From CBDDBH01 sp965225625 (lineage in GTDB: Bacteria > Pseudomonadota > Gammaproteobacteria > JADZEE01), in assembly GCA_965225625.1 (NCBI GenBank), contig CBDDBH010000032.1, positions 361,226 to 425,225 on the forward strand: a DNA stretch of 64,000 nt, given 5' to 3'. Position 1 is the stretch's first letter. Each line of letters opens with the position of its first letter. This document shows positions 9,187 to 19,082 of this stretch, piece by piece. Made by a program: the position numbers and the translations under genes. The notes under the pieces were generated by a model that did not search any database, was not told the DNA's origin, and was given only the letters and a program-made list of their open reading frames with translations.

Positions 9187-11731
9187 ATGGCCGATTCACC
9201 GATCAAAAAGCGCCTAGTCAAGCGCGCCACCGCACAGATGCTGATAAAGGGCGGCGGCGTTGCCGTGGCGGCGATAATTGTCGTCAGCCTGATCTGGTAT
9301 CTATATTCGAATCTTTCCAATCGAGCTGCAGGCTCATTGCGGGCGGCGCAATTGGCTACGGTTGCTGAACTCGCGGGCGAAATAAGCGCGGATTTAGACG
9401 CGGCGCTGGATGCGATTGCAACGATAAGCGCCGGCGATGGCGCATTGCGCGCTGTCGGCGGTGATTATAGCGCACAGTTACAGATCCAACGGCAAGCGGC
9501 CAGCGTACCGGGTTTGCTAAAGCTGCGGCTGCTGCGGCCCGGGCACAAGGAGATCGATAATACCAGTAGCCCGCCCCCTGCAGTACGGGTCGCTCGACAT
9601 GCTTCGCCGCAGCGAAACCAGCGACACGCCAGTCCCCGCCGAAGTGTATTTGTTTGGTACCCCAGCTCAGCACCTGGTGGTCATTCGAAAGATTGTTGAT
9701 GGGGATCAGGTCGCAGGGTTTGTACACGCGAGTTTCGACGTGGCTGTGTTGCAGAGTTCGCTCGATAGCCTAGAGCGCGGTAGCGGGCATTTGGAAGTGC
9801 AACAGCCGTTGAAAAAAGGACCGCCAAAAGTCATTGCCCACAGCGCCGGTGAGCGGCCGCAGGACTTGGAGGTTGCAACGGCGCCGCTGGCGGGCACTGT
9901 GTTGAATCTGGCATATTGGGGTAAGCCTTCAGCACGCTCGATGGAGAAGGCGTCCGAGGAATCCGGCAACGTCTGGTTGCTAGTACTGGCTGCAGCACTG
10001 TTGCTGGCCATTGCCGTCGCAGCCGCATTGTTTATGCTCAAACGCGGCCGTGGTACCGGCATGCCGACAAGCGATGCTGCTATTGCCTACGAAGGTGCGG
10101 TACGCGCGATTATGGAAGGCACACACCCGGGTTTGGAACGCCTGGTTCCCGGTTTGGCCTCGTTGCCAAGCGCGACGTCCGTTGCCCCACAGGCTGCCGT
10201 CCCGGTTATGGATGAATTGGACGGCGACGACATCACCAGTTTTACGCCAAGTATCAGTGAGCCAAACATCGACAGCGATCCAACTCAGCCGGACCCGGAA
10301 CCCGTCAGTGAGTCTGCGCCCACGGCGCAGGTCAGTGCGCAGGCGGATTCCAGCGGCATTGCCGAGGTTATATTCCGCGCCTACGATATTCGGGGTGTGG
10401 TCGGCGAAACGCTGACTACGGACGCGGTTTACGAAATTGGGCGGGCGCTCGGCAGCGAGGCCTATGAGCGGGGTCAGCAGGGCCTCGTGGTTGCGCGTGA
10501 TGGCCGACTGTCTAGCCCTGAACTGGCAGAAGCGCTTATCAAAGGGCTGCGAGAAGTAGGTCGTGACGTCATCGATATCGGTATGGCGCCGGCACCGGTT
10601 CTGTATTTTGCCACCCATTATTTGGACACCTTGAGCGGCGTGATGGTGACCGGTAGCCATAATCCGCCGGAATACAACGGCCTCAAGGTCGTGCTCGACG
10701 GCGAGACGTTGTCGGGCGAAGCCATTCAGGCGATCCGCAAGCGCATCGAGTCCCGTGATTACACCAGCGGTGCGGGCAACCTACAGGCGGCCGAAATAGT
10801 GCCCGAGTACGTCCGCAGAATTAGTGAGGACATCCCGGTTGCGCTCGGAAACGCCTTTAAAATCGTCATTGATTGCGGCAACGGTGTAGCAGGCGCGGTG
10901 GCCCCACAAATGATGCGCGCATTGGGCCACGATGTCGTAGAGCTGTACTGCGAAGTGGACGGCAGTTTTCCTAATCACCATCCAGATCCCAGCCAGCCGG
11001 AAAACATGCAAGACCTAATCGATATGGTGAAGCTGGAAAACGCCGATCTCGGATTCGCCTTCGACGGTGACGGCGATCGCTTAGGTGTTGTTGACGGTAC
11101 CGGTAAAATTCTGTGGCCGGATCGGCAAATGATTTTGTTTGTAAAAGACGTGCTGTCACGCAATACCGGAGCACCGATTATTTACGATGTGAAGTGTTCG
11201 CGTCACCTTGCGCAGACCATTGAGGCGAATGGCGGCAAACCCGTAATGTGGAAAACCGGACACTCTTTTATCAAGAATAAAATGAAGGAAATCGACGCCC
11301 CACTCGCCGGAGAGATGAGCGGCCATATTTTTTTCAAAGAGCGCTGGTACGGGTTCGACGATGCAATCTATGCGGCGTCGCGATTGGTCGAAATACTGCT
11401 CAACGAGAAGCGCGCACCGGCCGAAGTGTTTGCCGAGGTGCCCGGTGGGGTGGCGACACCGGAATTAAAGATTGATATGAGCGAAGACGAGCACGCACCT
11501 TTCATGGAGAAACTGCTTGCCACAGCAGTGTTTGAAGGCGGTGAGAAAACGACGATAGACGGATTACGCGTGGATTTTAGCAACGGCTGGGGGCTGGTGC
11601 GCGCGTCCAATACCACACCGTCTCTGGTGCTGCGTTTCGAAGGTGATGATGAGCAATCGCTGCAGCAGGTACAGGAGCAGTTTCGTGGCGCGCTGCTGGG
11701 TGTCCAATCCGATCTGACATTACCATTTTAG
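9187..11731 (+). CDS. algC: Phosphomannomutase/phosphoglucomutase with membrane N-terminus, one frameshift
   Basis: Interconverts hexose-1-phosphate and hexose-6-phosphate for exopolysaccharide and LPS sugar nucleotides. The C-terminal ~450 residues are a complete AlgC: start of domain IFRAYDIRGVVGE, phosphoserine loop TGSHNPPEYNG, metal loop DGDGDRLG, sugar loop GEMSGH and phosphate loop RASNTTP. The N-terminal ~390 residues have two membrane segments with a periplasmic domain between, as in the long AlgC forms of pseudomonads. The frame of ATG 9187 changes in a C5 run at 9574-9578 (one extra C); the second frame runs unbroken to 11731. The joined protein is about 847 residues. Followed directly by argB. 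Confidence 0.92.
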
Positions 11732-11738
11732 CCGTTGC

Positions 11739-12674
11739 ATGAGCCCGGAAGCTCCATCCGGTCTAACCGTGGACACATTGAACCCAAAACCCGATGAAGC
11801 GTTAAGCACGGCACGCGTACTGATCGAGGCGCTACCGTATATCCGCCGTTTTAAGGGCAAGCAGTTGGTCATCAAGTATGGCGGCAACGCCATGGTCGAT
11901 GAACAGCTGAAGGCTAATTTCGCGCGCGACGTCGTGTTGATGAAACTTGTCGGCATGCATCCTATCGTAGTGCACGGTGGTGGGCCGCAAATCGGCGAGT
12001 TGCTGGCGCGCATTGGCAAGGAGACGAAATTCGTTGACGGCCTACGGGTCACCGACAGTGAGACCATGGATGTGGTCGAAATGGTGCTGGGTGGCCTGGT
12101 CAACAAAGATATCGTCAACCTCATAAATCGCCATGGAGGAAAAGCTGTCGGTCTAACCGGCAAGGATGCCGACCTTATTCGTGCGCGCAGACTCACGGTC
12201 AGTCGAAAACAACCGGAGCACGACGTTCCCGAAATAATCGATCTTGGCCACGTTGGCGAAGTCGCAAGCATCGATACCGCCGTATTAGATATGTTGGTTC
12301 AGGGAGATTTTATTCCGGTCATCGCGCCCATCGGCGTTGGAGAGGACGGTCAGTCCTATAATATTAATGCAGATCTAGTTGCCGGCAAGTTGGCGGGTAT
12401 GCTGCGAGCAGAAAAACTTATCATGCTAACCAACACAGCTGGTGTGCTCGATAAAGCCGGCGTGCTGTTGTCCGGACTCAACAAGGAAAGTGTTCAGCGC
12501 GCAATCGACGACGGCGTTATTACGGCCGGCATGTTGCCGAAAATCCGTGCCGCGCTTGATGCGGTCAACGCCGGAGTTGCGTCAGCGCATATTATAGACG
12601 GGCGGGTCGAACATGCCGTGCTGCTGGAGGTCTTTACCGATGCCGGCGTCGGAACTTTAATCAAGTCGCGCTGA
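11739..12674 (+). CDS. argB: Acetylglutamate kinase
   Basis: Second step of arginine synthesis: phosphorylates N-acetylglutamate. The motifs KYGGNAM (residue ~46), HGGGPQIGELL (~79), LTGKDADL (~142) and the C-terminal ITAGMLPKI stretch are all present in the 311 residues. The N-terminal extension of about 20 residues is typical of the Pseudomonas-type enzyme. It begins eight bases after algC and ends ten bases before slmA, so the three probably share a transcript. Confidence 0.96.
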   Translation: MSPEAPSGLTVDTLNPKPDEALSTARVLIEALPYIRRFKGKQLVIKYGGNAMVDEQLKANFARDVVLMKLVGMHPIVVHGGGPQIGELLARIGKETKFVDGLRVTDSETMDVVEMVLGGLVNKDIVNLINRHGGKAVGLTGKDADLIRARRLTVSRKQPEHDVPEIIDLGHVGEVASIDTAVLDMLVQGDFIPVIAPIGVGEDGQSYNINADLVAGKLAGMLRAEKLIMLTNTAGVLDKAGVLLSGLNKESVQRAIDDGVITAGMLPKIRAALDAVNAGVASAHIIDGRVEHAVLLEVFTDAGVGTLIKSR

Positions 12675-12684
12675 GCAAGCTTGC

Positions 12685-13274
12685 GTGAGCGGCTCCCCTC
12701 CGAAACGCAGACAGCAGATACTGGAGGTTCTGGCGCGGGAACTCGAAACAAAGCCGGGAACCCGCGTCACCACGGCGTCTCTCGCGCACGCCGTCGGCGT
12801 AACCGAGGCAGCCCTGTATCGACATTTCCCCAGTAAGGCAAAGATGTTTGAAGCCCTGGTAGATTTTGCGGAACAGTCGATGTTCACATTGTGTAACCGA
12901 ATTATCGCTGAACAGCGCGATCCGGCCTCGTCCTGTGAGCGGATACTGAGTAGTCTGCTCGGTTTCGCCGAACGCAACCCCGGAATTACGCGAGTCCGCA
13001 TCGGCGATGGCCTAGCGGGAGAAAGTGAAATCCTGCAAAAGCGGGGATTAAATTTTTTTGAGCGAGTGGAAAACACAATTAAAGCAGATTTTGCGCGAAG
13101 CGAATTTAAGCCAAGGCTCGCGCGCCGTCGGCTCGATTGCAGCGACGGCAAACTTGATGATCGCAGTGGTAGAGGGGAAGAATGAGTCGCTACGTACGCA
13201 GCGGATTCAAGCAACCGCCAACCGCCCATTGGGACGAGCAGTGGGAGAGTTTGAAGCGGGCGTTGTTTACCTAA
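12685..13274 (+). pseudogene. slmA: Nucleoid occlusion factor SlmA (TetR family), two frameshifts
   Basis: DNA-bound inhibitor of FtsZ ring assembly over the nucleoid. The N-terminal helix-turn-helix (TTASLAHAVGVTEAALYRHFPSK) is clear; GTG 12685 is the start. The frame shifts in an A4 run near 13070 (FERVE continues as TQLKQILREA) and again near 13166-13170 (VVEG continues as MSRYVRSGFKQPP), ending at TAA 13272-13274. Removing one base at each site gives 195 residues, close to the 198 of E. coli SlmA. Both changes are single extra A residues, so sequencing error is plausible. Confidence 0.85.
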
Positions 13275-13294
13275 GGAACCAGATTTAGGTTCCT
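13274..13294. terminator. Hairpin between convergent slmA and DUF4124 genes
   Basis: AGGAACC/GGTTCCT stem of seven pairs with a seven-base loop, immediately after the slmA stop. No T run follows, so termination strength is uncertain. Confidence 0.5.
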
Positions 13295-13302
13295 CGTCGG
13301 TC

Positions 13303-13932
13303 TTAAAGACTAATCCCTTTCAAAGTGCGGAAGCGCTCCATGTCTGCGTTGAACTTGTTTTGTACTTGGATCTGCTCGGCATGTTTGCCCTCAATGAAGG
13401 CGTGCTTGCGATCAATCTGTGCACGCAAACTCTCGATGGCGTTAGCGATCTGGGCCGGAGGTTTGCTTCCGCGTCGTTCCACCTCCGCGGCCGCAGTGAT
13501 GCGTTCGTCGATATCTTTTTCGAGCTTTTTGATCTGACTTTCGTTCAGCTTTATCTGAGCAGCGATCGCGTCTAGCTGGCCATCGCGGGCCAGTTCCATG
13601 TCCTCGACATTGCTGAATGTATCGAGCAAAACACGGTCTTTGGCGGCCTGCACCTTGTTTAAGCGTTCTTGCTCCGACGCGGCTTCAGCCTCAAGCCGCG
13701 CTGCTTCGAGTTCCTCTGGAGTTTGCGCGCGTTCTTGCGTGCCCTTTACGAGACCCCGCGAGCTGCGCACCTCGTGCCCCTGTTGCGCGTATTCCGGCGG
13801 TACCGCGTTGCCGCACTCGCGTATACCCTCACTATTTTTCCAACATTTGATAGCCGCGTTTGACTCTGGCGCGTAAGCCAGTATAAACACTAAACCTAGA
13901 AAATACAGTGGGAAGTTGTTGCGTGCTTGCAT
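13303..13932 (-). CDS. DUF4124 domain secreted protein with coiled coil
   Basis: 209 residues from ATG 13932, which has an AGGTGG site just upstream. A signal peptide (FPLYFLGLVFILAYAPES, cleavage near SNAA) precedes a DUF4124 region IKCWKNSEGIRECGNAVPPEY with two Cys, then a long charged alpha-helical segment rich in Glu, Lys and Gln, probably coiled coil (residues ~65-205). Envelope location inferred. Function unknown; the family is common next to housekeeping genes of gammaproteobacteria. Confidence 0.8.
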   Translation of the reverse strand: MQARNNFPLYFLGLVFILAYAPESNAAIKCWKNSEGIRECGNAVPPEYAQQGHEVRSSRGLVKGTQERAQTPEELEAARLEAEAASEQERLNKVQAAKDRVLLDTFSNVEDMELARDGQLDAIAAQIKLNESQIKKLEKDIDERITAAAEVERRGSKPPAQIANAIESLRAQIDRKHAFIEGKHAEQIQVQNKFNADMERFRTLKGISL

Positions 13933-14122
13933 TATGTCCACCTGCCCCTTGATAAGCCTGTGCGCCTTAATCGTGTTCGATTGGCCCGGTTGGTTATTGG
14001 TTCCAGCCGGATCCCGGAAATTATAGTCGGATAACGCCAAAACGTGACCTTTTTCTCAATTCGAGCAATCCGATTCGACCGGATCGCATACGCATGCGGC
14101 GGATAAGCTAGGGCGCAGTAAG

Positions 14123-14775
14123 TTAGTCACGTACACCGTAAGTAGCACGATAGGCGTTGATCGCGGCCAGGGTCGTTGACTGCGTGGGATCTGCCTGCAG
14201 ATAATCGACGATATCATCGAGTGCGATTATGCTGACAACCGGAACGCCAAATCTGACAAAAATCTCACTCGCCGCGGAGCGCTCGTCCTGACCCCGTTCC
14301 TGCCGGTCCAGGGCGATAACAACGCCCGCTGGAACGGCTCCAGCCGCGGTGATAATCGCAACCGACTCGCCCACTGATGTGCCGGCAGAGATTACATCGT
14401 CGATGATCAGGACGCGACCGTTAAGCGGCGCGCCAAAAGTAATACCGCCTTCCCGTGATCTTTTATTTCTTTGCGATTAAAGCAAAATGGTGCGTCTCGC
14501 CCGTGCGATTGCGCCAGCCCTATAGCCACTGCTGAGGCAAGCGGGATCCCTTTGTATGCCGGGCCGTAGAGCATGTCAAAAGCGACGCCCGATTGGGCAA
14601 TGGCAGTTGCGTAAAAGCCGCCAAGCCGGCGAGTTTGGCGCCGCTGTCGAATAAACCGGTATTGAAAAAATATGGGCTGAGGCGGGCCGGACTTTAAAGT
14701 GTACTCGCCGAAGCGCAATACTGCGTGCTCGCGCGAAAAAGCGATAAAAGCTTGCTTGTAATTCTCGTCTGCCAT
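14123..14775 (-). pseudogene. pyrE: Orotate phosphoribosyltransferase, three indels
   Basis: Makes orotidine monophosphate from orotate and PRPP. Recognisable pieces in order on the minus strand: RFGEYTLKSG, a segment readable as FFNTGLFDSGAKLA only in another frame, DMLYGPAYKGIPLA, CFNRKEIKDHG, then after a frame change the PRPP motif LIIDDVISAGTS and ALDRQERG. Indels: one extra C near 14688, one missing G near 14628, one missing G near 14456. Corrected length about 217 residues versus 213 in E. coli. Since the protein is essential for prototrophy and sits in an indel-dense stretch, sequence error is likely. Divergent from xth. Confidence 0.85.
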
Positions 14776-14850
14776 AGCGGGTTGGGTCGCCGGGGGTAGC
14801 ACGGATCCGGTATGATCCAATGCTTCCCCCAGCAATTCAGGCACAAATTC

Positions 14851-15625
14851 GTGCGAATTATAACGCTCAATGCGAACGGAATACGCTCGGCGCATCGCAA
14901 GGGGTTTTTTCAAATGGATGTTGCGCCAAGGCGCAGAAATCGTTTGTTTGCAGGAAACAAAGGCCACAGCAAGCGCAACTGGGCGATGACATCGTGCGCG
15001 TTGGCAAATTTAACGCTTATTTCAATGACGCCGAAAAAAAAGGCTACAGCGGTGTCGCGATATATGCCCGCAGGACCCTGATAAAGTCAGTCCCAGCACC
15101 CGATTAGTGGATCTGAATACCGAAGGGCGCTATTTGCAGGCGGATTTTGGTCGGCTCAGTGTCGTGTCATTGTATTTACCGTCGGCTCTTCTGGCGAGGT
15201 GAGACAAGCGGTCAAGTTCGATGTGCTGGAGCGCATCCTGCCGGTACTGGAGGGCATGCGCCGCCAGCGCCGCGAATTTATCCTGTGTGGTGATTGGAAT
15301 ATCGCTCACCAGCAAATCGATTTGAAAAACTGGCGTTCTAATCAAAAAAACTCAGGATTTTTACCCGAAGAACGCGCGTGGTTGAGCGATTTGTTCCAAC
15401 GCGTCGGCTTCGTAGATGCCTTTCGAGTGGTTAATCAAGCACCGGATCAGTACACCTGGTGGTCCATCGCCGGTCGGGCCTGGGACAAAACGTCGGATGG
15501 CGGCTTGATTATCAGATTGTCTCGCCAGGTCTTCGCGACCGAATTGAGAAAGCTACGATATATTAAAAAAGATGCGGTTCTCGGATCACGCGCCGCTTAT
15601 CATGGATTACGCCTGGGATTTGTAA
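14851..15625 (+). pseudogene. Exodeoxyribonuclease III / Crc-like AP endonuclease, about six indels
   Basis: Exonuclease III family. Pieces spread over three frames read, in order: RIITLNANGIRSAHRKGFFQ, a segment ending IVCLQETKA, KKGYSGVAIYARR, FILCGDWNIAH (catalytic Asp/Asn), GFVDAFR, YTWWS, and SDHAPLIMDYAWDL before TAA 15623-15625. Indels fall near 14912, 14966, 15074, 15184, 15467-15490 and 15572. Corrected length about 257 residues, normal for the family. Start is GTG 14851, lying in a perfect palindrome AATTCG-TG-CGAATT. Xth and the RNA-binding homologue Crc are related and sit next to pyrE in Pseudomonas, so I leave the symbol blank. Confidence 0.85.
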
Positions 15626-15683
15626 CGCGGCGCGGTGGTCGCAACTCCGCTTGAAGCGCAGCGCCTGGCCGCGGCCAGGTCGT

Positions 15684-15868
15684 TCAATTCGTAAAGAACG
15701 GCTGATCGAATTGCAGCACGTAGGGCTCCGGCATGCCTTCCGGTGTGACCTCCAGGCTGAAACACAACGTCTCCTCGTGCGCAACGCGAAGCTCACCGAT
15801 GTTAATAAATCGCGCCGCTTTCACTCAGCTCGCGCATTTTTATTGGACGCAGCTGCGCTCGCGCAAGT
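15684..15868 (-). pseudogene. DUF4426 protein, C-terminal remnant
   Basis: The minus strand encodes QLRPIKMRELSESGAIYYIG, then EETLCFSLEVTPEGMPEPY and a final FDQPFFTN stop. This is the C-terminal third of the small secreted DUF4426 protein that normally follows metW. An extra A near 15808 breaks the frame, and the signal peptide plus first ~90 residues are absent: metW coding sequence abuts the fragment directly. A small deletion joining metW to the middle of this gene fits best. Confidence 0.75.
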
Positions 15869-16489
15869 TTAGCGGCCGTTTGACTTCAACCGGAAACGAT
15901 ACAGAGCGACTTCGCCAAGCAGATTAGGAAAAATGCGCATGCCGATTCCGGCGCGATGGGCGTAATCGACCGCGCGCGCGTTGAAGCACTTCAATGTCCA
16001 ATGTTTCGCACAAGGACTCGAAATCTTCGAAGCTGCACAGGTGTAGATTAGTTGTGTTGTACCACTGTGCCGGAAGCGATCGGGTAACCGGCATATGCCC
16101 GGCGATGAATTTGCAATCGGGCGCGCCAATTACCCATGTTCGGAAAACGTCACAATGCCCTCGCGTCCGATGCGCAACATTTCCTCCAGCAGGCGCTGCG
16201 GAAATCGAGTGGCTTGTAACGTCTGCGACATGATGACGTAATCGAACGATTCCGCATCAAAATCAGACAAGCCGCCATCGATGTCGGTCTGGATGACATT
16301 AACGCCTCGGCTCATACAGCTAACGATGCCATCGGCTTCGATTTCCAGACCATAGCCGGTGACTTTGCGGTTGTTTTGTAGAAACTCCAACAACACGCCA
16401 TCGCCGCAACCGAGATCGAGCACACGGGCGCCCGGCCGGATCCACTCGGCAATCAGCGCTTGGTCGGTACGGCAATCCGCTCGTTGCAC
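15869..16489 (-). pseudogene. metW: Methionine biosynthesis protein MetW, frameshifted
   Basis: SAM-dependent methyltransferase-fold protein paired with MetX in acyl-homoserine synthesis. Residues from about 10 carry AEWIRPGARVLDLGCGDG (motif I), followed by FDYVIMSQTLQATRFP. After SEHGNW near 16130 the frame changes, and again near 16114; the conserved end (FPNLLGEVALYRFR) is recovered downstream. GTG 16489 or ATG 16493 starts it, overlapping the metX stop. The last few residues before TAA look like read-through into the truncated neighbour. Confidence 0.85.
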
Positions 16490-17619
16490 TCATGCGTGTG
16501 TGATCCGCTGCAGATAGCTGCGTAAAACCGCATGGTATTGCTCAATGGGCAATAAGAATGAATCATGACCCTGTTCAGATTCAATCTCCGCGTAACTGAC
16601 ATTCTTATTCCTGATCTAGCAGTGCGCGAACAATGTCGCGCGAACGCTTCGGTGAGAACCGCCAATCACTGGAAAAAGAGATAACGAGAAAATCCGCCGT
16701 CGTTGTGGCCAACGCGCGCCGAAGCTCGTCATCCATAGCGGCTGGCCGGATCGAAGTAGTCGAGTGCCTTGGTCATCAGCAGATAGGTGTTTGCATCGAA
16801 ACGTTCGCCAAACGATTGGCCCTGATGTCGCAGATAGCTCTCGATTTGAAATTCCACATCGAAACCGAAACCAAGTTTGCCGTCGCGCAATTCGCGACCG
16901 AATTTGGCATGTAAGACATCGTCAGAGAGATAGGTAATGTGGCCCAACATTCGAGCCAGTCGTAAACCTGTAACCGGAGCCTCGCCATAATCGTAATAGT
17001 GGCCGCCGTGGAAATGAGGATCGGATCGTATTGCCTGGCGTGCGATTTCGTTGAACGCGATATTTTGTGTCGACAGTTTGGCGGCCGCAGCGATGGCGAT
17101 TACGTGACCCACGCGTTGTGGATAGTCGACCGCCCACTGCAATGCCTGCATGCCGCCAAGGCTACCGCCGGTTATTACGGCCCAACGCTCGATGCCCAGG
17201 CGATCTGCCAGCCGCGCCTGGCTTTCGACCCAATCGCGGACGGTGACGACCGGAAAATTCGGGCCGTAAGACTTGCCGGTGGCGGGGTTGTTTGTGGCCG
17301 GTCCCGTAGAGCCCGCGCAACCGCCAAGGTTGTTGGGACAGACAACAAAAAAGCGATCGGTATCGAACGGCTTACCAGGCCCGATACAGCTATCCCACCA
17401 GCCGGGCTTGGCATCATCGAGGCTATGATAGCCGGCAGCGTGGTGATCGCCGCTGAGCGCGTGGCAAACCAGAATTGCGTTTGAGGCGGTCTCGTTGAGT
17501 GTGCCGTAAGTCTCGATGGTCAAGTCATAGCCTTGCAGAACGCTGCCGCCTTCGAGTTCCAGCGGCGCATCAAAATTGATCGTCTCCGGGCTTACTAAGT
17601 CGACCGAATCTGCAGGCAT
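16490..17619 (-). pseudogene. metX: Homoserine O-acyltransferase MetX, two indels
   Basis: First committed step of methionine synthesis: acylates homoserine (acetyl or succinyl donor not decidable here). Alpha/beta-hydrolase fold with oxyanion region VCHALSG, nucleophile elbow ITGGSLGGMQALQWA (Ser about residue 146), catalytic Asp in SFSSDWRFSP and His in EQGHDSFL. The first 296 codons are intact; indels near 16732 and 16609 put the last 80 residues in other frames. Corrected length about 376 residues is normal. Its ATG overlaps the yggT stop (TAATG). Confidence 0.9.
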
Positions 17620-18194
17620 TACAGCAACGTTTGTCCGACGTCTAAGATCGGCGTCACAATCAGGATGAGAATCAGTTGCAGAACAAGCAGCACGAGCAAC
17701 GGCGAGAAATCAAGTCCGCCTAGCGGGGGCAGTAGATTGCGCGCGGGTTTGAGCACAGGCGCCGTCAAGCTGTACAGCACCTGGGTCAACGGATTATAGG
17801 CGCCAGGGGATACCCAACTGACGATCACTTGAATAATAATGCTAAAGAGGAACACGTAAACCGCGAGTTGTAACAATTTCGCCGTCGCGATTACAGTAAT
17901 CCCGCCGGCCCCTCGTGGCATGCCTTCTATTGTGAAAATCAACCAAGTTTCCAGCATCTGCAAAGCCAGCATCAGTGTTATCGAAGGCATGTCGATGCCG
18001 CCTAAGCCCGGTATTATCCGGCGCAGTGGTCGCAACGCCGGATTGGTTATGGTCACAATCGCCTGCGACAACGGATTGTAGAAATCGGCTCGTACCACCT
18101 GCAGGAGAAACCGTAGCATGACTGTGAGGATATAAATCCCAAACAGCGTGCTGATGAGTAATGTCAACGCGTCACCGACATATCCTCCGCCCAT
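17619..18194 (-). CDS. YggT family integral membrane protein
   Basis: 191 residues with four main hydrophobic segments arranged as two YggT repeats, each with the PxxxPLR motif (NPALRPLRRIIPGLGGIDMP and APVLKPARNLLPPLGGLD). Family function is unsettled; links to osmotic tolerance and cell division have been proposed. It sits in the conserved order yggS-proC-yggT-metX, three bases after proC. Confidence 0.93.
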   Translation of the reverse strand: MGGGYVGDALTLLISTLFGIYILTVMLRFLLQVVRADFYNPLSQAIVTITNPALRPLRRIIPGLGGIDMPSITLMLALQMLETWLIFTIEGMPRGAGGITVIATAKLLQLAVYVFLFSIIIQVIVSWVSPGAYNPLTQVLYSLTAPVLKPARNLLPPLGGLDFSPLLVLLVLQLILILIVTPILDVGQTLL

Positions 18195-18197
18195 TAA

Positions 18198-19022
18198 TTA
18201 CACTCCAAATTTGCGAGCGAGTTCAGCGGACCGCGCGTAAGCGGCACGGATCGCGCTGTTTAAGCCCTGCTCGACGTTGTGTTCGGCGAGCACGGCAAGT
18301 GCGCGCTCCGTGGTACCGCCAGGCGAGGTGACCTGCTTGCGCAATTCCGCCGGTGTTTGGTCACCAGCCAATGCCATTTTTGCGGCGCCGAACGCCGTCT
18401 GGGTTGCAAGCAGCCGTGCTGCGTCCTCGGACAGACCGAGTTCGACACCGGTTGCCGCCAGTATCTCCATGAATTTGAAAAAATAGGCAGGGCCGCTGCC
18501 TGAGACCGCGGTTACCGCGTCCATTAACGCTTCATCCTCCACCCAAACCACCACCCCAGCGGCACGCAGTATCGCTTCCGCGCGATTACGCTGTTCGGGT
18601 CCGGCATTAGCGTTGGCGCACAATGCCGCAGCACCTGCGCCGATCAAGGCCGGCGTGTTAGGCATTGCCCGAACAATGGCGCAATCGCCGCCCAACCAGT
18701 GTTCCAAAGCGGCAATGCGAATGCCCGCCGCGATCGAAACGACGACGGCACGCGAGACGTCCAACATGCCTGCGAGTTCACTTGCGACCGCAGCCATTTG
18801 TTGCGGTTTGACCGCGAGGACAATGGCGGCGGCCGCGTGCGCCGCCTCGAGGTTATCGTCGGTGGTTCGAACGCCGAATTGTTCCGCAGCCAGGCGCGCC
18901 TGGCTCTCTTGCGGATCGGCTGCAATGATATCGTCGGCGGCAACTCCGCTAGCACAGAGGCCGCCGATCAGGGATCGTCCCATATTTCCGCAGCCGATAA
19001 ACGCGATGATCTGGTCAGTCAT
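18198..19022 (-). CDS. proC: Pyrroline-5-carboxylate reductase
   Basis: Last step of proline synthesis, NAD(P)H-dependent. Rossmann motif FIGCGNMGRSLIGG at residues 7-20, VRAMPNTPALIGAG near 117, and the C-terminal signature SGSGPAYFFKFMEIL near 160 with SPGGTTERAL near 230. 274 residues, full length. Lies 60 bases downstream of yggS. Confidence 0.96.
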   Translation of the reverse strand: MTDQIIAFIGCGNMGRSLIGGLCASGVAADDIIAADPQESQARLAAEQFGVRTTDDNLEAAHAAAAIVLAVKPQQMAAVASELAGMLDVSRAVVVSIAAGIRIAALEHWLGGDCAIVRAMPNTPALIGAGAAALCANANAGPEQRNRAEAILRAAGVVVWVEDEALMDAVTAVSGSGPAYFFKFMEILAATGVELGLSEDAARLLATQTAFGAAKMALAGDQTPAELRKQVTSPGGTTERALAVLAEHNVEQGLNSAIRAAYARSAELARKFGV

Positions 19023-19082
19023 GGTGGCGGCAGTGTAGCAACAGCGCTGTGGGCGAGGAATCCCCAGCAGCTCGAGCGCCTC

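Noticed and set aside
9980..10660. 226-residue minus-strand gene inside algC
   Set aside because: Lies entirely over the AlgC phosphohexomutase domain; composition is that of an antisense frame.
12657..13229. 190-residue minus-strand gene opposite slmA
   Set aside because: A shadow frame: the plus strand encodes recognisable SlmA with its HTH, and the minus translation has no family features.
14123..16490. Programmed frameshifting in pyrE, xth and metX
   Set aside because: Too many shifts at varied sequences, in both directions, in proteins not known to use recoding.
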